Shown piece after piece: positions 32,890-41,006 of a DNA stretch of 41,006 bases (the first letter of the stretch is position 1; every line of letters starts with the position of its first letter). Source of the stretch: Bacteroidales bacterium (GTDB lineage: Bacteria; Bacteroidota; Bacteroidia; Bacteroidales; VadinHA17); the NCBI GenBank assembly GCA_012513795.1, contig JAAZBN010000252.1, forward strand, positions 1 to 41,006, given 5' to 3'. The notes under the pieces were generated by a model that was not told the DNA's origin, searched no databases, and saw nothing but the letters and a program-made list of their open reading frames with translations. Made by a program: the position numbers and the translations under genes.

Positions 32890-32910
32890 TGTTATTCAAC
32901 TAATTAGGTA

Positions 32911-34698
32911 TTACATTCTTTCAGGGGCCTCAATACCCAGCAGGAAGAGTCCTTTCTCCAGCACCCTGCCGGTAAGTTCGGACAGGCGGAGGCGGAAGCT
33001 GCGTAGGCTTTCATTCTCTTCGCCAAGTATTGAATAATCATGGTAAAACTGGTTGAATTCCCTGGCCAGGTCATAGCAATAGTTTGCTATCAGTGCCGGG
33101 CTCAGTTCCCTTGCAGCCTCCGGCACCAGCAGGTGGAAGTCATTCAGCAGGCTTATGACACTTATCTCCTTTGGATTGGGTATGATTTTTTCATTGCGGT
33201 CAGACACTGATCTGACCCCCATCTCTTCCGCTTTCTTCATCACTGACCGGATGCGGGCGTAGGTATACTGGATGAAGGGGCCGGTGTTGCCGTTGAAATC
33301 AATTGATTCCTTCGGGTTAAAGGTCATGTTCTTCTTCGGATCAACCTTGAGGATGAAGTACTTAAGTGCCCCGAGGCCTATCTGTCTGCATATATTCTCC
33401 CTCTCGCCGGTGCTGTAGCCTCCCAGCTTGCCAAGTTCCTGGGACATGGTTGTGGCGGTGGCGGTCATCCCTGCTATCAGGTCATCTGCATCTACCACCG
33501 TACCTTCGCGCGATTTCATTTTACCCTCCGGGAGTTCCACCATGCCATATGAGAAATGGTGCAGTCCTTTAGCCCATTCGAATCCCATCCGCAGCAGAGT
33601 CAGGGCAAGCACCTGGAAATGATAGTTCTGTTCGTTTCCGACGACATAGATATGCCGGTCAAAATGGTAGTCGTTATACCTTAATACCGCCGTACCGAGG
33701 TCCTGTGTCATATATACTGCCGTACCGTCAGAGCGGAGCAGCAGTTTCATGTCCAGTTTATCCGCGGTGAGGTCTATCCAGACCGAACCATCATCCTTAC
33801 GTATGAGGTGTCCCTCTTCCAGTGAGCGGAGGACGATCTCCTTACCCACCTTGTATGTATCTGATTCGTAGTAGATCCTGTCAAATTCCACGCCCAGGGC
33901 TCTGTAGGTGACATCGAAGCCCTCATAAACCCAGGAGTTCATCATCTGCCAGAGCTCCAGGGTTTCACGGTCACCTTCCTCCCATTTCTTAAGCAGTTGT
34001 CTGGCCTCCTGCATGAGCGGCGCATTCTCACGTGCCTCTTCGGGTGAGGTACCGGCATCCACCAGCGGCTTTATCTGCTCCTTAAGCTTTTGTTCAAACA
34101 GCACATAATAGTCACCCACAAAATGATCTCCCTTTTTTCCTTCGGTGGCCGGGGTGCGTCCATTACCATACAACTGCCAGGCAAGCATTGACTTGCAGAT
34201 ATGTATCCCGCGGTCATTGACGATATTTGTCCTTATCACCTTTTTCCCGGCTGCGGAACAGATCCTTGCGAGTGACCATCCAAGCAGGTTGTTTCTGATA
34301 TGGCCCAGATGGAGTGGCTTGTTGGTGTTGGGTGAGGAGTATTCAATTATCACTGTCTCCGCATCGGGACCGGCTCCGGCGAATCCATATGCGTCGTCAG
34401 CATGCATGGCATCCAGGCGTCTGCTCCATTCCGCAGGGGCGATAACAAGGTTGAGGAACCCCTTGATGACATTATATCCATCAATGGCATCAATCTCACG
34501 TACAAGATATTCACCTATCTCACCAGCCGTCTGTTCCGGTGAACGGTGAGATAGTCTTGCCAGCGGGAAAGCTACCAGGGTGAAGTCGCCTTCAAACTCC
34601 CTTCGTGTCTTCTGAATCTGAAGGAGATCATCATTGGCATTCACCCCGTAAAGGCTTCTCACAGCCTCTCTTATCCCCGATCTGAGCAGCTTTTCCAT
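32911..34698 (-). CDS. argS: Arginyl-tRNA synthetase
   Basis: Charges tRNA-Arg. The start is placed at MEKLLRSGIREAV; the ORF-track extension of 21 residues overlaps the promoter. In 595 residues: an N-terminal Add1 domain, the class I signature SSPNTNKPLHLGHIRNN (HLGH), a KMSKS-like KMKSREGTVV, and the DALR anticodon-binding domain ending FLLGIEAPERM. It heads an argS-ffh unit with a perfect -7 box 20 bp upstream. ArgS length in Bacteroidota is usually close to this. Confidence 0.95.
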   Translation of the reverse strand: MEKLLRSGIREAVRSLYGVNANDDLLQIQKTRREFEGDFTLVAFPLARLSHRSPEQTAGEIGEYLVREIDAIDGYNVIKGFLNLVIAPAEWSRRLDAMHADDAYGFAGAGPDAETVIIEYSSPNTNKPLHLGHIRNNLLGWSLARICSAAGKKVIRTNIVNDRGIHICKSMLAWQLYGNGRTPATEGKKGDHFVGDYYVLFEQKLKEQIKPLVDAGTSPEEARENAPLMQEARQLLKKWEEGDRETLELWQMMNSWVYEGFDVTYRALGVEFDRIYYESDTYKVGKEIVLRSLEEGHLIRKDDGSVWIDLTADKLDMKLLLRSDGTAVYMTQDLGTAVLRYNDYHFDRHIYVVGNEQNYHFQVLALTLLRMGFEWAKGLHHFSYGMVELPEGKMKSREGTVVDADDLIAGMTATATTMSQELGKLGGYSTGERENICRQIGLGALKYFILKVDPKKNMTFNPKESIDFNGNTGPFIQYTYARIRSVMKKAEEMGVRSVSDRNEKIIPNPKEISVISLLNDFHLLVPEAARELSPALIANYCYDLAREFNQFYHDYSILGEENESLRSFRLRLSELTGRVLEKGLFLLGIEAPERM

Positions 34699-34715
34699 CT
34701 CTTTTATTCTGGCTG

Positions 34716-34723
34716 CAAATATA
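34716..34723 (-). promoter_or_regulatory. -7 promoter element of argS-ffh
   Basis: TATATTTG on the minus strand is a perfect TAnnTTTG match ending 18 bp before the chosen argS start. The -33 box is poor. Confidence 0.45.
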
Positions 34724-34904
34724 GCACAATAGTTTGTTACTTTCAGTCCTGAACCGATCATTGGATGTTGGACAAATTGTTCAAAAAAGTTGATAACTGT
34801 TCATTAATTTTTGACGAAAGCCAAACCGGCATCGGGAAAAACGGTCTATCTTTAGCTTGTACATTGGGGCATCAAGTACATTTCATGGGAAGGAAATACA
34901 GATT

Positions 34905-35363
34905 ATGGTTAAACTACAAGATATCAGGATTGAGGCAACCTCCAAGACGCCGGCTGTAAGTTTTACGGCCGGAACAGGCAATCTGAACTTTACCGGCAAA
35001 TCTCTGCCAGAGAATGCCTCGGGATTTTTTGAACCTCTTTACAAATGGGCATCAGAGTATGCCAAGAATCCGGCAGAGAGCACAAATCTGAAGTTTAATG
35101 TTGACTACTTCAATACTTCCTCCGTGATCTGGATGGGGAAAATATTGAAGGTTCTGACGAAGATTAAGAAGAATGATCATATTTTGTTTGTTCATCTCTA
35201 CTTTGACATTGAGGAATATGACTCAATGGGAGAAGAGGATGTAAGGGAATCCCTTTCTCCCTTCCTTGATGTCACCGCAGATGCAACATGCAGTGTCGGA
35301 ATAAGGCTTTACGGCATTGATGAAGACGGCAATACGCTCAAGGAGAACATTGTTCTCATCTGA
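34905..35363 (+). CDS. SiaC-like (DUF1987) regulatory phosphoprotein
   Basis: A 152-residue protein, from the internal ATG giving MVKLQDIRIEATSKTPAVSF. The middle carries the DUF1987 pattern: LNFTGKSLPENASGFFEPLYKWASEY, then LKFNVDYFNTSSVIWMGKILKVL. In Pseudomonas, SiaC is phosphorylated on a threonine in the corresponding NTSS motif by SiaB and controls a diguanylate cyclase; that is established for SiaC, not for this protein. No SiaA/SiaB partner, kinase or phosphatase is adjacent here. It has an unusually long N-terminus for the family. It is divergent from argS and 64 bp ahead of the AmmeMemo block. Confidence 0.8.
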   Translation: MVKLQDIRIEATSKTPAVSFTAGTGNLNFTGKSLPENASGFFEPLYKWASEYAKNPAESTNLKFNVDYFNTSSVIWMGKILKVLTKIKKNDHILFVHLYFDIEEYDSMGEEDVRESLSPFLDVTADATCSVGIRLYGIDEDGNTLKENIVLI

Positions 35364-35426
35364 TCAGGCAACCCGGGCTTTTTACGGTTTTTTAGCTTAA
35401 CTTTACAGGATACAACTGCTTTTGTT

Positions 35427-36926
35427 ATGAAAACGGTTAGTCTTTTCCTGGTAATTTTAATTTTTCCACTCATGAACATATTCGGACAGGAACGTAACAG
35501 GCAGCCTGTTGTATCAGGCAGTTTCTATCCTTCCGGCAGTGAACGGCTCAGAAGTGAGCTGGAAGGTTATTTCTCCTCGTTCGTCAGCCCATCTCCGGGC
35601 GTTAGGGTGAGGGCTATCATGGTGCCGCATGCCGGTTATGTCTTCTCCGGTCACACGGCAGCGGCAGGATTTGCTGCTATTCCTGCCGGTGAGACATATG
35701 AAAACATTTTCCTGATAGGCGTCAGTCACAGGTATGCATTTGAGGGCGCTGCAGTTTTCACATCCGGCAACATGGTCACCCCTCTGGGTACTCTGAAGGT
35801 CAACAGGGAACTGGGTAATCAGCTTATCTCGACCAATAAATGGTTTATTGAGAAGAATGAGGCTCACGGACCCGAGCATTCGCTGGAGGTTGAGCTCCCA
35901 TTCATTCAATACAGGTTTGATCCTGCACCGCCCATCATTCCCATTCTGATAGGGACACGCAACCTTACTGTTTTGAAGGGAATAGCATCAGGATTGCAGC
36001 CCTGGTTCAATGAGCGCAATCTCTTCATAATCAGCAGTGATTTTTCTCACTACCCCTCCTACGCGGATGCCTGCCGCGTTGACAAAATGACAAGTGATGC
36101 CATCGTTAAGGGTGATCCTGAAGGGTTTTTACGCACTATAAGGAATATTGAATCGTCCGGTGTTGACAATCTTGCCACTGCGATGTGTGGCTGGCCTGCC
36201 GGCCTGATACTGTTGTATCTTGCTGAAAAGAGTGACGGCCTGTTATTCCGCAATGTGGAATACACAAATTCAGGTGATTCACCCATGGGTTCGGACGATG
36301 AGGTTGTAGGATACAATGCCATAGTGCTGGAGCAGAGGACTGCCGGAAGGAAAGAGAGGCCCGCGCAGGAAGCCTTCACCCTCACCACCCCTGAAAAGAA
36401 AGTGCTTCTCTCAATTGCCCGGGAGGCTATCCTGGCAAGACTGGAGCGACGCAAGCCCTCATCCGTGGATGAGGCCAGGCTGACATCCCGCCTGTGCGAA
36501 CCTCTCGGTGCCTTTGTCACCTTGACCTCCAGGGGAGACCTGAGAGGTTGTATCGGTCGTTTCACCTCCTCTGATCCACTATGGGAAGTGGTCAGTGCCA
36601 TGGCAACGGAAGCAGCCTTCAGCGACCCCCGCTTTCCACCGCTGACAAAAGATGAATATCCCTCGATACATATTGAGATATCGGTTCTGGGGCCAATGAA
36701 GAAGATACAGTCTGCTGATGAAATAAAGATCGGGCGTCATGGCATTTACCTGAAGAAGGGTTATCGCTCGGGCACCCTCCTGCCGCAGGTGGCTACTGAG
36801 CGCGGCTGGAGCGTGGAGCAATTCCTCGGGTACTGTGCCCGTGACAAGGCCGGGATCGGATGGGACGGCTGGAAGGACAGGGAGACTGAGATCTTTGTCT
36901 ATGAAGCTTACGTCTTCGGCGAATAA
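35427..36926 (+). CDS. AmmeMemoRadiSam proteins B+A fusion, exported (MEMO1-AMMECR1)
   Basis: A 499-residue fusion of MEMO1-like and AMMECR1-like domains. Residues 1-20 are a hydrophobic signal peptide (MKTVSLFLVILIFPLMNIFG), so the protein should be periplasmic or lipid-free exported. Residues about 25-300 are the MEMO domain, a relative of extradiol dioxygenases: VPHAGYVFSGHT, GVSHRYAFEG, GPEHSLEVELPF, SSDFSHYPSY and MCGWPAGL keep the His and Cys positions implicated in metal binding. Residues about 320-499 are AMMECR1, with the hallmark LRGCIG motif. The biochemical role of neither domain is settled. The next gene starts at the base following its stop codon. Confidence 0.9.
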   Translation: MKTVSLFLVILIFPLMNIFGQERNRQPVVSGSFYPSGSERLRSELEGYFSSFVSPSPGVRVRAIMVPHAGYVFSGHTAAAGFAAIPAGETYENIFLIGVSHRYAFEGAAVFTSGNMVTPLGTLKVNRELGNQLISTNKWFIEKNEAHGPEHSLEVELPFIQYRFDPAPPIIPILIGTRNLTVLKGIASGLQPWFNERNLFIISSDFSHYPSYADACRVDKMTSDAIVKGDPEGFLRTIRNIESSGVDNLATAMCGWPAGLILLYLAEKSDGLLFRNVEYTNSGDSPMGSDDEVVGYNAIVLEQRTAGRKERPAQEAFTLTTPEKKVLLSIAREAILARLERRKPSSVDEARLTSRLCEPLGAFVTLTSRGDLRGCIGRFTSSDPLWEVVSAMATEAAFSDPRFPPLTKDEYPSIHIEISVLGPMKKIQSADEIKIGRHGIYLKKGYRSGTLLPQVATERGWSVEQFLGYCARDKAGIGWDGWKDRETEIFVYEAYVFGE

Positions 36927-39398
36927 GTGGTTATCATGACCTATCATGTCCTGCCCATAGGATTGACCGTTCTGGTACTTTATATCTTCTCCCTTTACCT
37001 CTCCTCACAGGGTTTCACAGCCAGATTATCCCACCGCAGGTTCTGGAACTGGATATTGCTGGTCTCCTTCCTGGTGACCGGATTGTTTGGTATCTTCCTG
37101 ACTCTCAGGATTAATTACCGCTGGGAGCTGTCCTTTGCTGAGTCACTCAGGCACTGGCATGTGGAGACCGGTATTGCAATGGTGCTCGCAGCTCTCATTC
37201 ATCTTTCATGGCACCTTGGATATTACTTCAGTAAGAAAAGCCGGAACGCCGGAAACCAGTCTGCCCGGGAATCTGCAGGCAAGAGTTCACCTGAGCCCAC
37301 TGCTGCAGGCAAGAGTTCAGCTGATATCGCAGCGGGAAGATTCAGGCCGCTGTTGCTGCTGACCGGTTTTGTCAGCTCATCATCGCAGTTTATCCTGATG
37401 CGCGAGGCAGTCATCCTCGGAGGGGGAACTGAGGCAGTAACGGGACTCTTTCTCTGGCTATGGCTGATAATATCTGCAGCCGGAGCACTGGCGGGTGGCA
37501 GATCAGGGATCACCTCACTGAGGAAGATGATCTGGACGCTCATTGCCTGCACTGCCCTTGCCCCTTTGTTGCTGATCTCGATATCGACAATCATCCTCAG
37601 TCCCGGCCAGACACCCTCCTTTTACCAGACACTGGCCATCATGGGTACATGTGTTGCGCCGGTGACATTCATCTCGGCCCTTATTTTCGTGCGTATATCT
37701 GTCATCAGGTATAACATGGATCTGGCAGATTCAGGCCACAGCTTCGGAGCAGAAACGGCAGGATCAGTTACAGCAGGAATTTTGACCGCCCTTACGGTGA
37801 CTGTCAGAATACCTAATTTCCAGCTCTACCTGCTCATCCTGTTGCTGGCAGTGGTGACAGCTGTCTGGCTGCTTGAAAGAAATGTACATTTAAAGATACC
37901 GGCAATCATCATTGCAGTTTTGCTGGGGGCGGTCCTGTTCATCAAACCGCCCGATCCGTTCATCAGAAGCAAGCTTCTCCGGGGTGTCAGGGCAGAGAAG
38001 AGCACAGACACACCCTATGGCAACATCACAACAGGTCTTTACGGTGGTGAGCTGACGGTCTATTATCACCACAGGCCGCTCTTCTATCCCGGTGACGTGA
38101 TAAGCTCAGAAGAGAACATCCATTATGCCCTCTTGCAGCGCGATAGTTATGACAGAGTGCTTCTCATCTCAGGGGGCCTCAAAAAACACCTGGATGAGTT
38201 AGTAAAGCATCCCATAGCCGCGGTTGATTACTTGGAGCTTGATCCCGGGCTTATAGCAGCCGAGGAAGCCCGTGACACTGTCTGCGGAACCATGAAGGTG
38301 AGAGTAATAAGCAGTGATCCGATGACCTTCATAAGGGAAAATGATTACATATATGACGCTGTCATTCAGCTGATCCCACCACCTTCAACACTGTCAGTGA
38401 GCAGGTTCTACACTGTAGAATATTTCCGGATGGTCCGTGAGCATCTGTCGCCTGATGGCGTATTCATGTGCACACCAATGCCCTGGTTCAACTATTCACC
38501 TGAGAGCTACAGGAGGGGATTTTCTCCCCTTTTTAACGCCCTTTCGTCGGTTTTCAGCCACATTACACTTATTCCCGGCTCCATGCTTTATGTTATTGCT
38601 TCGGAGAGTCCTGTAAGCCCGGAAATAGCTCAGATGGCCGGTCAGAAAGGGATGATCAACAGCTATGTCAATACTGATTATCTTGACGATCATGAGATCA
38701 GGCTCAAGGAAGAGCAGATTCTGTCACAGGTTGACAGGAGAGCAGGGATGAACAGGGCAACAAGGCCTGTCTCCTCCCTGTTTGCCAACATGCTTTCTCT
38801 TGAAAAGATGGGGATGAGGGGAGGCATCATTACTCTTCTGACCGTGCTGATAGCCATTCCATTTTTATTTGCGGCTCGTCGGGGGTTGCTGATGTTCGCC
38901 TCTTCAGCCGGTCTGGCAGGCTACGGAATGATAATGATATTCATTCTGCAGATGGCTGTTGGCAACATCTATATTCTCTCGGCGGTGATCCTGACGCTGC
39001 TGATGGCCGGGCTGGCCACAGGTGCGGTGCTTGGAGAAAGGCTGGCCCTGAAGAAGATCAGCCTCTGCACACTGCTACTGACAGCGATATTCGTCCTGAC
39101 CGGCCTGCTGGCTCCCGCACTGGTCACATCCCCTCCCGGTCCGGTCATAGTATTCCTGTTCATAGCGCTGCCGGTATCAGGCATAATTACCGGGGCTGTC
39201 TACAGGATCCTGACCTCGCGTGACTCAGGCATGGTCACGGGCAAAGTATATTCAGCAGACATGGCCGGTTCGGCCCTGGGATATCTCACGGCAGCCACCC
39301 TGCTTGTGCCGCTGGCAGGTACAGCCAACTCATGTTTTATTCTTGCGGCCCTCATTTTGATATCAGGCACTGTTGCATCGTTGACTATAAAACAGTAG
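36927..39398 (+). CDS. Membrane protein: cytochrome-like N-terminus plus degenerate spermidine-synthase-like domain
   Basis: An 823-residue inner-membrane protein between the two AmmeMemoRadiSam genes. The first 100 residues hold three helices; the third has H76, H78, H92 and H96 in SLRHWHVETG and LIHLSWHLGYY, a pattern like bis-histidine b-heme binding (DUF4405-like; inference). A linker (AGKSS repeated) leads to about eight helices, a soluble domain near 355-590, then more helices. The soluble domain looks like the spermidine-synthase fold: YLELDPGL and PPPSTLSVSRFYTVEYF. The glycine loop has decayed (ISGGLKKH, family GGGDG) and the usual DLPDP aspartates read QLIPPP. It starts with GTG directly after the previous stop; ATG at 36936 is an alternative. 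Confidence 0.82.
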   Translation: MVIMTYHVLPIGLTVLVLYIFSLYLSSQGFTARLSHRRFWNWILLVSFLVTGLFGIFLTLRINYRWELSFAESLRHWHVETGIAMVLAALIHLSWHLGYYFSKKSRNAGNQSARESAGKSSPEPTAAGKSSADIAAGRFRPLLLLTGFVSSSSQFILMREAVILGGGTEAVTGLFLWLWLIISAAGALAGGRSGITSLRKMIWTLIACTALAPLLLISISTIILSPGQTPSFYQTLAIMGTCVAPVTFISALIFVRISVIRYNMDLADSGHSFGAETAGSVTAGILTALTVTVRIPNFQLYLLILLLAVVTAVWLLERNVHLKIPAIIIAVLLGAVLFIKPPDPFIRSKLLRGVRAEKSTDTPYGNITTGLYGGELTVYYHHRPLFYPGDVISSEENIHYALLQRDSYDRVLLISGGLKKHLDELVKHPIAAVDYLELDPGLIAAEEARDTVCGTMKVRVISSDPMTFIRENDYIYDAVIQLIPPPSTLSVSRFYTVEYFRMVREHLSPDGVFMCTPMPWFNYSPESYRRGFSPLFNALSSVFSHITLIPGSMLYVIASESPVSPEIAQMAGQKGMINSYVNTDYLDDHEIRLKEEQILSQVDRRAGMNRATRPVSSLFANMLSLEKMGMRGGIITLLTVLIAIPFLFAARRGLLMFASSAGLAGYGMIMIFILQMAVGNIYILSAVILTLLMAGLATGAVLGERLALKKISLCTLLLTAIFVLTGLLAPALVTSPPGPVIVFLFIALPVSGIITGAVYRILTSRDSGMVTGKVYSADMAGSALGYLTAATLLVPLAGTANSCFILAALILISGTVASLTIKQ

Positions 39399-39430
39399 CT
39401 TTATAACCGGGCATAGAAACACACATCTGA

Positions 39431-40549
39431 TTGAAAGACAAGGGGAAGAAGATATCAAGGAGGAGCTTTGCCCGGCAGGGGTCGCTGGCTGTTGCCGCAG
39501 GTTTTATTGCACCTGCAGGGAGTGCTGCGTTAATACCTTCCACAGGAGAGAGACTGGCTATGTATCAGGAGCAGAGTGCCCGTGGTGTGGTCTGCCTGAT
39601 CTGTCCCAATGAATGCACCTTAAAGGATGGCGAGCTGAGCGACTGCCGCAACAGGATAGCCAGGAGGTCGAAACTCTATACCATGGCTTACGGCAATCCG
39701 TGTGCTGCCAATATTGATCCGATTGAGAAAAAGCCCCTGTATCATTTTCTTCCCGGAACATCAGCCTTTTCAATAGCTACCGCCGGTTGCAACCTGGCAT
39801 GCCTCAACTGCCAGAACTGGACTATCTCTCAGACTTCACCTGACAAGACGAGGAACTACGACATGCCCCCTGAGGATGTTGTCAGAAGGGCATCAGCCGG
39901 CGGCTGCAGATCAATTGCATACACCTATTCCGAGCCGGTTACCTTTTATGAATACGTGCTGGACACATCAAAAATAGCGCATGAGGAAGGGATCAGGAAC
40001 ATCATGGTCTCAAACGGATATATCAACAAGGAGCCGCTCCGGCAGCTCTGCAAACACATTGACGGTGCCAACATAGACCTCAAGTCATTCAATGACAGCA
40101 CATATCTCAAGCTTACCGGAGGCAGGTTACAGCCTGTCCTGGACAGCCTCAGAACCTATCGTGATGAAGGGGTATGGCTGGAGATCACTCACCTGGTGGT
40201 TCCTGGCTGGACTGACAAGCCTGAAGAGATAAAGCAGATGTGCGGATGGCTGGCCGGGAACGGTTTCAAAGACACGCCGCTCCATTTCAGCCGTTTTCAA
40301 CCGCAGTACAAGCTGGAGCACCTTCCTCCCACTCCCGCAGGCATACTGAACAGGGCGGTGGAGATAGCCAGGAGCGCGGGTATCAGGTACGTATACATGG
40401 GTAACATGCCGGGTTCAGGGTTTGATGACACCATCTGCCCCTCATGCGGAAAGAAGGTGGTGGACCGTAGCGGTTACAGGATAGTTGCTCAAAACCTGAA
40501 AGATGGCAGATGCTCCTGCGGTGCACTGATTCCGGGAGTCTGGCACTGA
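39431..40549 (+). CDS. AmmeMemoRadiSam system radical SAM enzyme with Tat signal
   Basis: A 372-residue radical SAM enzyme. The cluster motif CNLACLNCQNW (about C120, C124, C127; CxxxCxxC) is followed by QNWTISQ, SYTYSEPVTFYEY and KSFNDSTYLKLTGG. An N-terminal cysteine set (CLICPNECTLKDGELSDC) and a C-terminal zinc-ribbon-like CPSCGKKV plus CSCGALIPGVW are typical for this family. The first residues read KISRRSFARQGSLAVAAGFIAPAGSAA, a twin-arginine signal. The start is TTG right after a stop; no ATG lies upstream in frame, and the next internal ATG would delete the Tat signal. The enzyme's substrate is unknown. Confidence 0.9.
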   Translation: MKDKGKKISRRSFARQGSLAVAAGFIAPAGSAALIPSTGERLAMYQEQSARGVVCLICPNECTLKDGELSDCRNRIARRSKLYTMAYGNPCAANIDPIEKKPLYHFLPGTSAFSIATAGCNLACLNCQNWTISQTSPDKTRNYDMPPEDVVRRASAGGCRSIAYTYSEPVTFYEYVLDTSKIAHEEGIRNIMVSNGYINKEPLRQLCKHIDGANIDLKSFNDSTYLKLTGGRLQPVLDSLRTYRDEGVWLEITHLVVPGWTDKPEEIKQMCGWLAGNGFKDTPLHFSRFQPQYKLEHLPPTPAGILNRAVEIARSAGIRYVYMGNMPGSGFDDTICPSCGKKVVDRSGYRIVAQNLKDGRCSCGALIPGVWH

Positions 40550-40564
40550 ATAAATTATCCCTGA

Positions 40565-41006
<442 letters not shown>

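Noticed and set aside
35343-35357. Palindrome GAGAACATTGTTCTC at the end of the SiaC-like gene
   Set aside because: It lies inside coding sequence, has no T-run, and its codons are ordinary; probably chance.

Overview
The window reads as about 41 kb of chromosome from a fermentative, probably anaerobic member of the Bacteroidota (most likely Bacteroidales). Four things point there. Several promoters carry the Bacteroidota -7 element TAnnTTTG, and two also have a recognisable -33 box. KdsA indicates a KDO/lipopolysaccharide outer membrane. There is a PD40-repeat lipoprotein and a small predicted barrel typical of the phylum. The central metabolism is built on an NAD-linked dihydroorotate dehydrogenase (PyrD/PyrK) and acyl-phosphate fermentation. 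No rRNA, confident tRNA, IS element, prophage or CRISPR array was found. The only structured RNA gene recognised is RNase P RNA.

Layout. 1-180: a left-edge hairpin and a terminator. 180-2888 (minus): Lrp/AsnC regulator, pyrD, pyrK, and an XRE-type regulator facing a 650-bp AT-rich control region with five TTACANNTGTAA operators. 3541-6782: a dicarboxylate/amino-acid symporter, a SlyD-like FKBP, a small barrel protein and an SDR oxidoreductase. 7020-12174 (minus): a five-gene operon pta-ackA-ptb-ptb-buk, divergent from a 983-aa FAD/Fe-S oxidoreductase of the D-lactate/glycolate dehydrogenase type. 15366-17434 (minus): a nitrilase-family amidase and an unrecognised membrane-anchored protein. 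17629-20508 (plus): rarA, kdsA and a LolA-like protein, ending at a terminator shared with rnpB on the minus strand. 21252-26108: a stand-alone Smr domain, queA, an HTH/membrane-protein pair, threonine aldolase and truA. 26292-29224 (minus): TPR protein, phosphosulfolactate synthase (ComA family) and aroE in one operon. 29534-34698: PD40 lipoprotein, folD, ffh and argS. 34905-41006 (plus): a SiaC-like protein, a three-gene AmmeMemoRadiSam block and the 5' end of ligA.

How the genes work together. The 7-15.3 kb block connects 2-hydroxyacid oxidation to acetyl-CoA and other acyl-CoAs. It then converts these to acetate and to butyrate or branched acids with ATP formation.

The strongest candidate for an undescribed system is 35427-40549. 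It holds a MEMO1-AMMECR1 fusion with a signal peptide and a radical-SAM enzyme with a twin-arginine signal. Between them lies an 823-residue membrane protein that joins a histidine-bearing, cytochrome-like N-terminus to a degenerate spermidine-synthase-like domain. The arrangement suggests that the AmmeMemoRadiSam machinery works across or outside the inner membrane here.

A second unusual theme is short tandem repeats in intergenic gaps. Arrays with a 7-bp period but different sequences occur in four gaps, and one of these gaps also has an 8-bp array.
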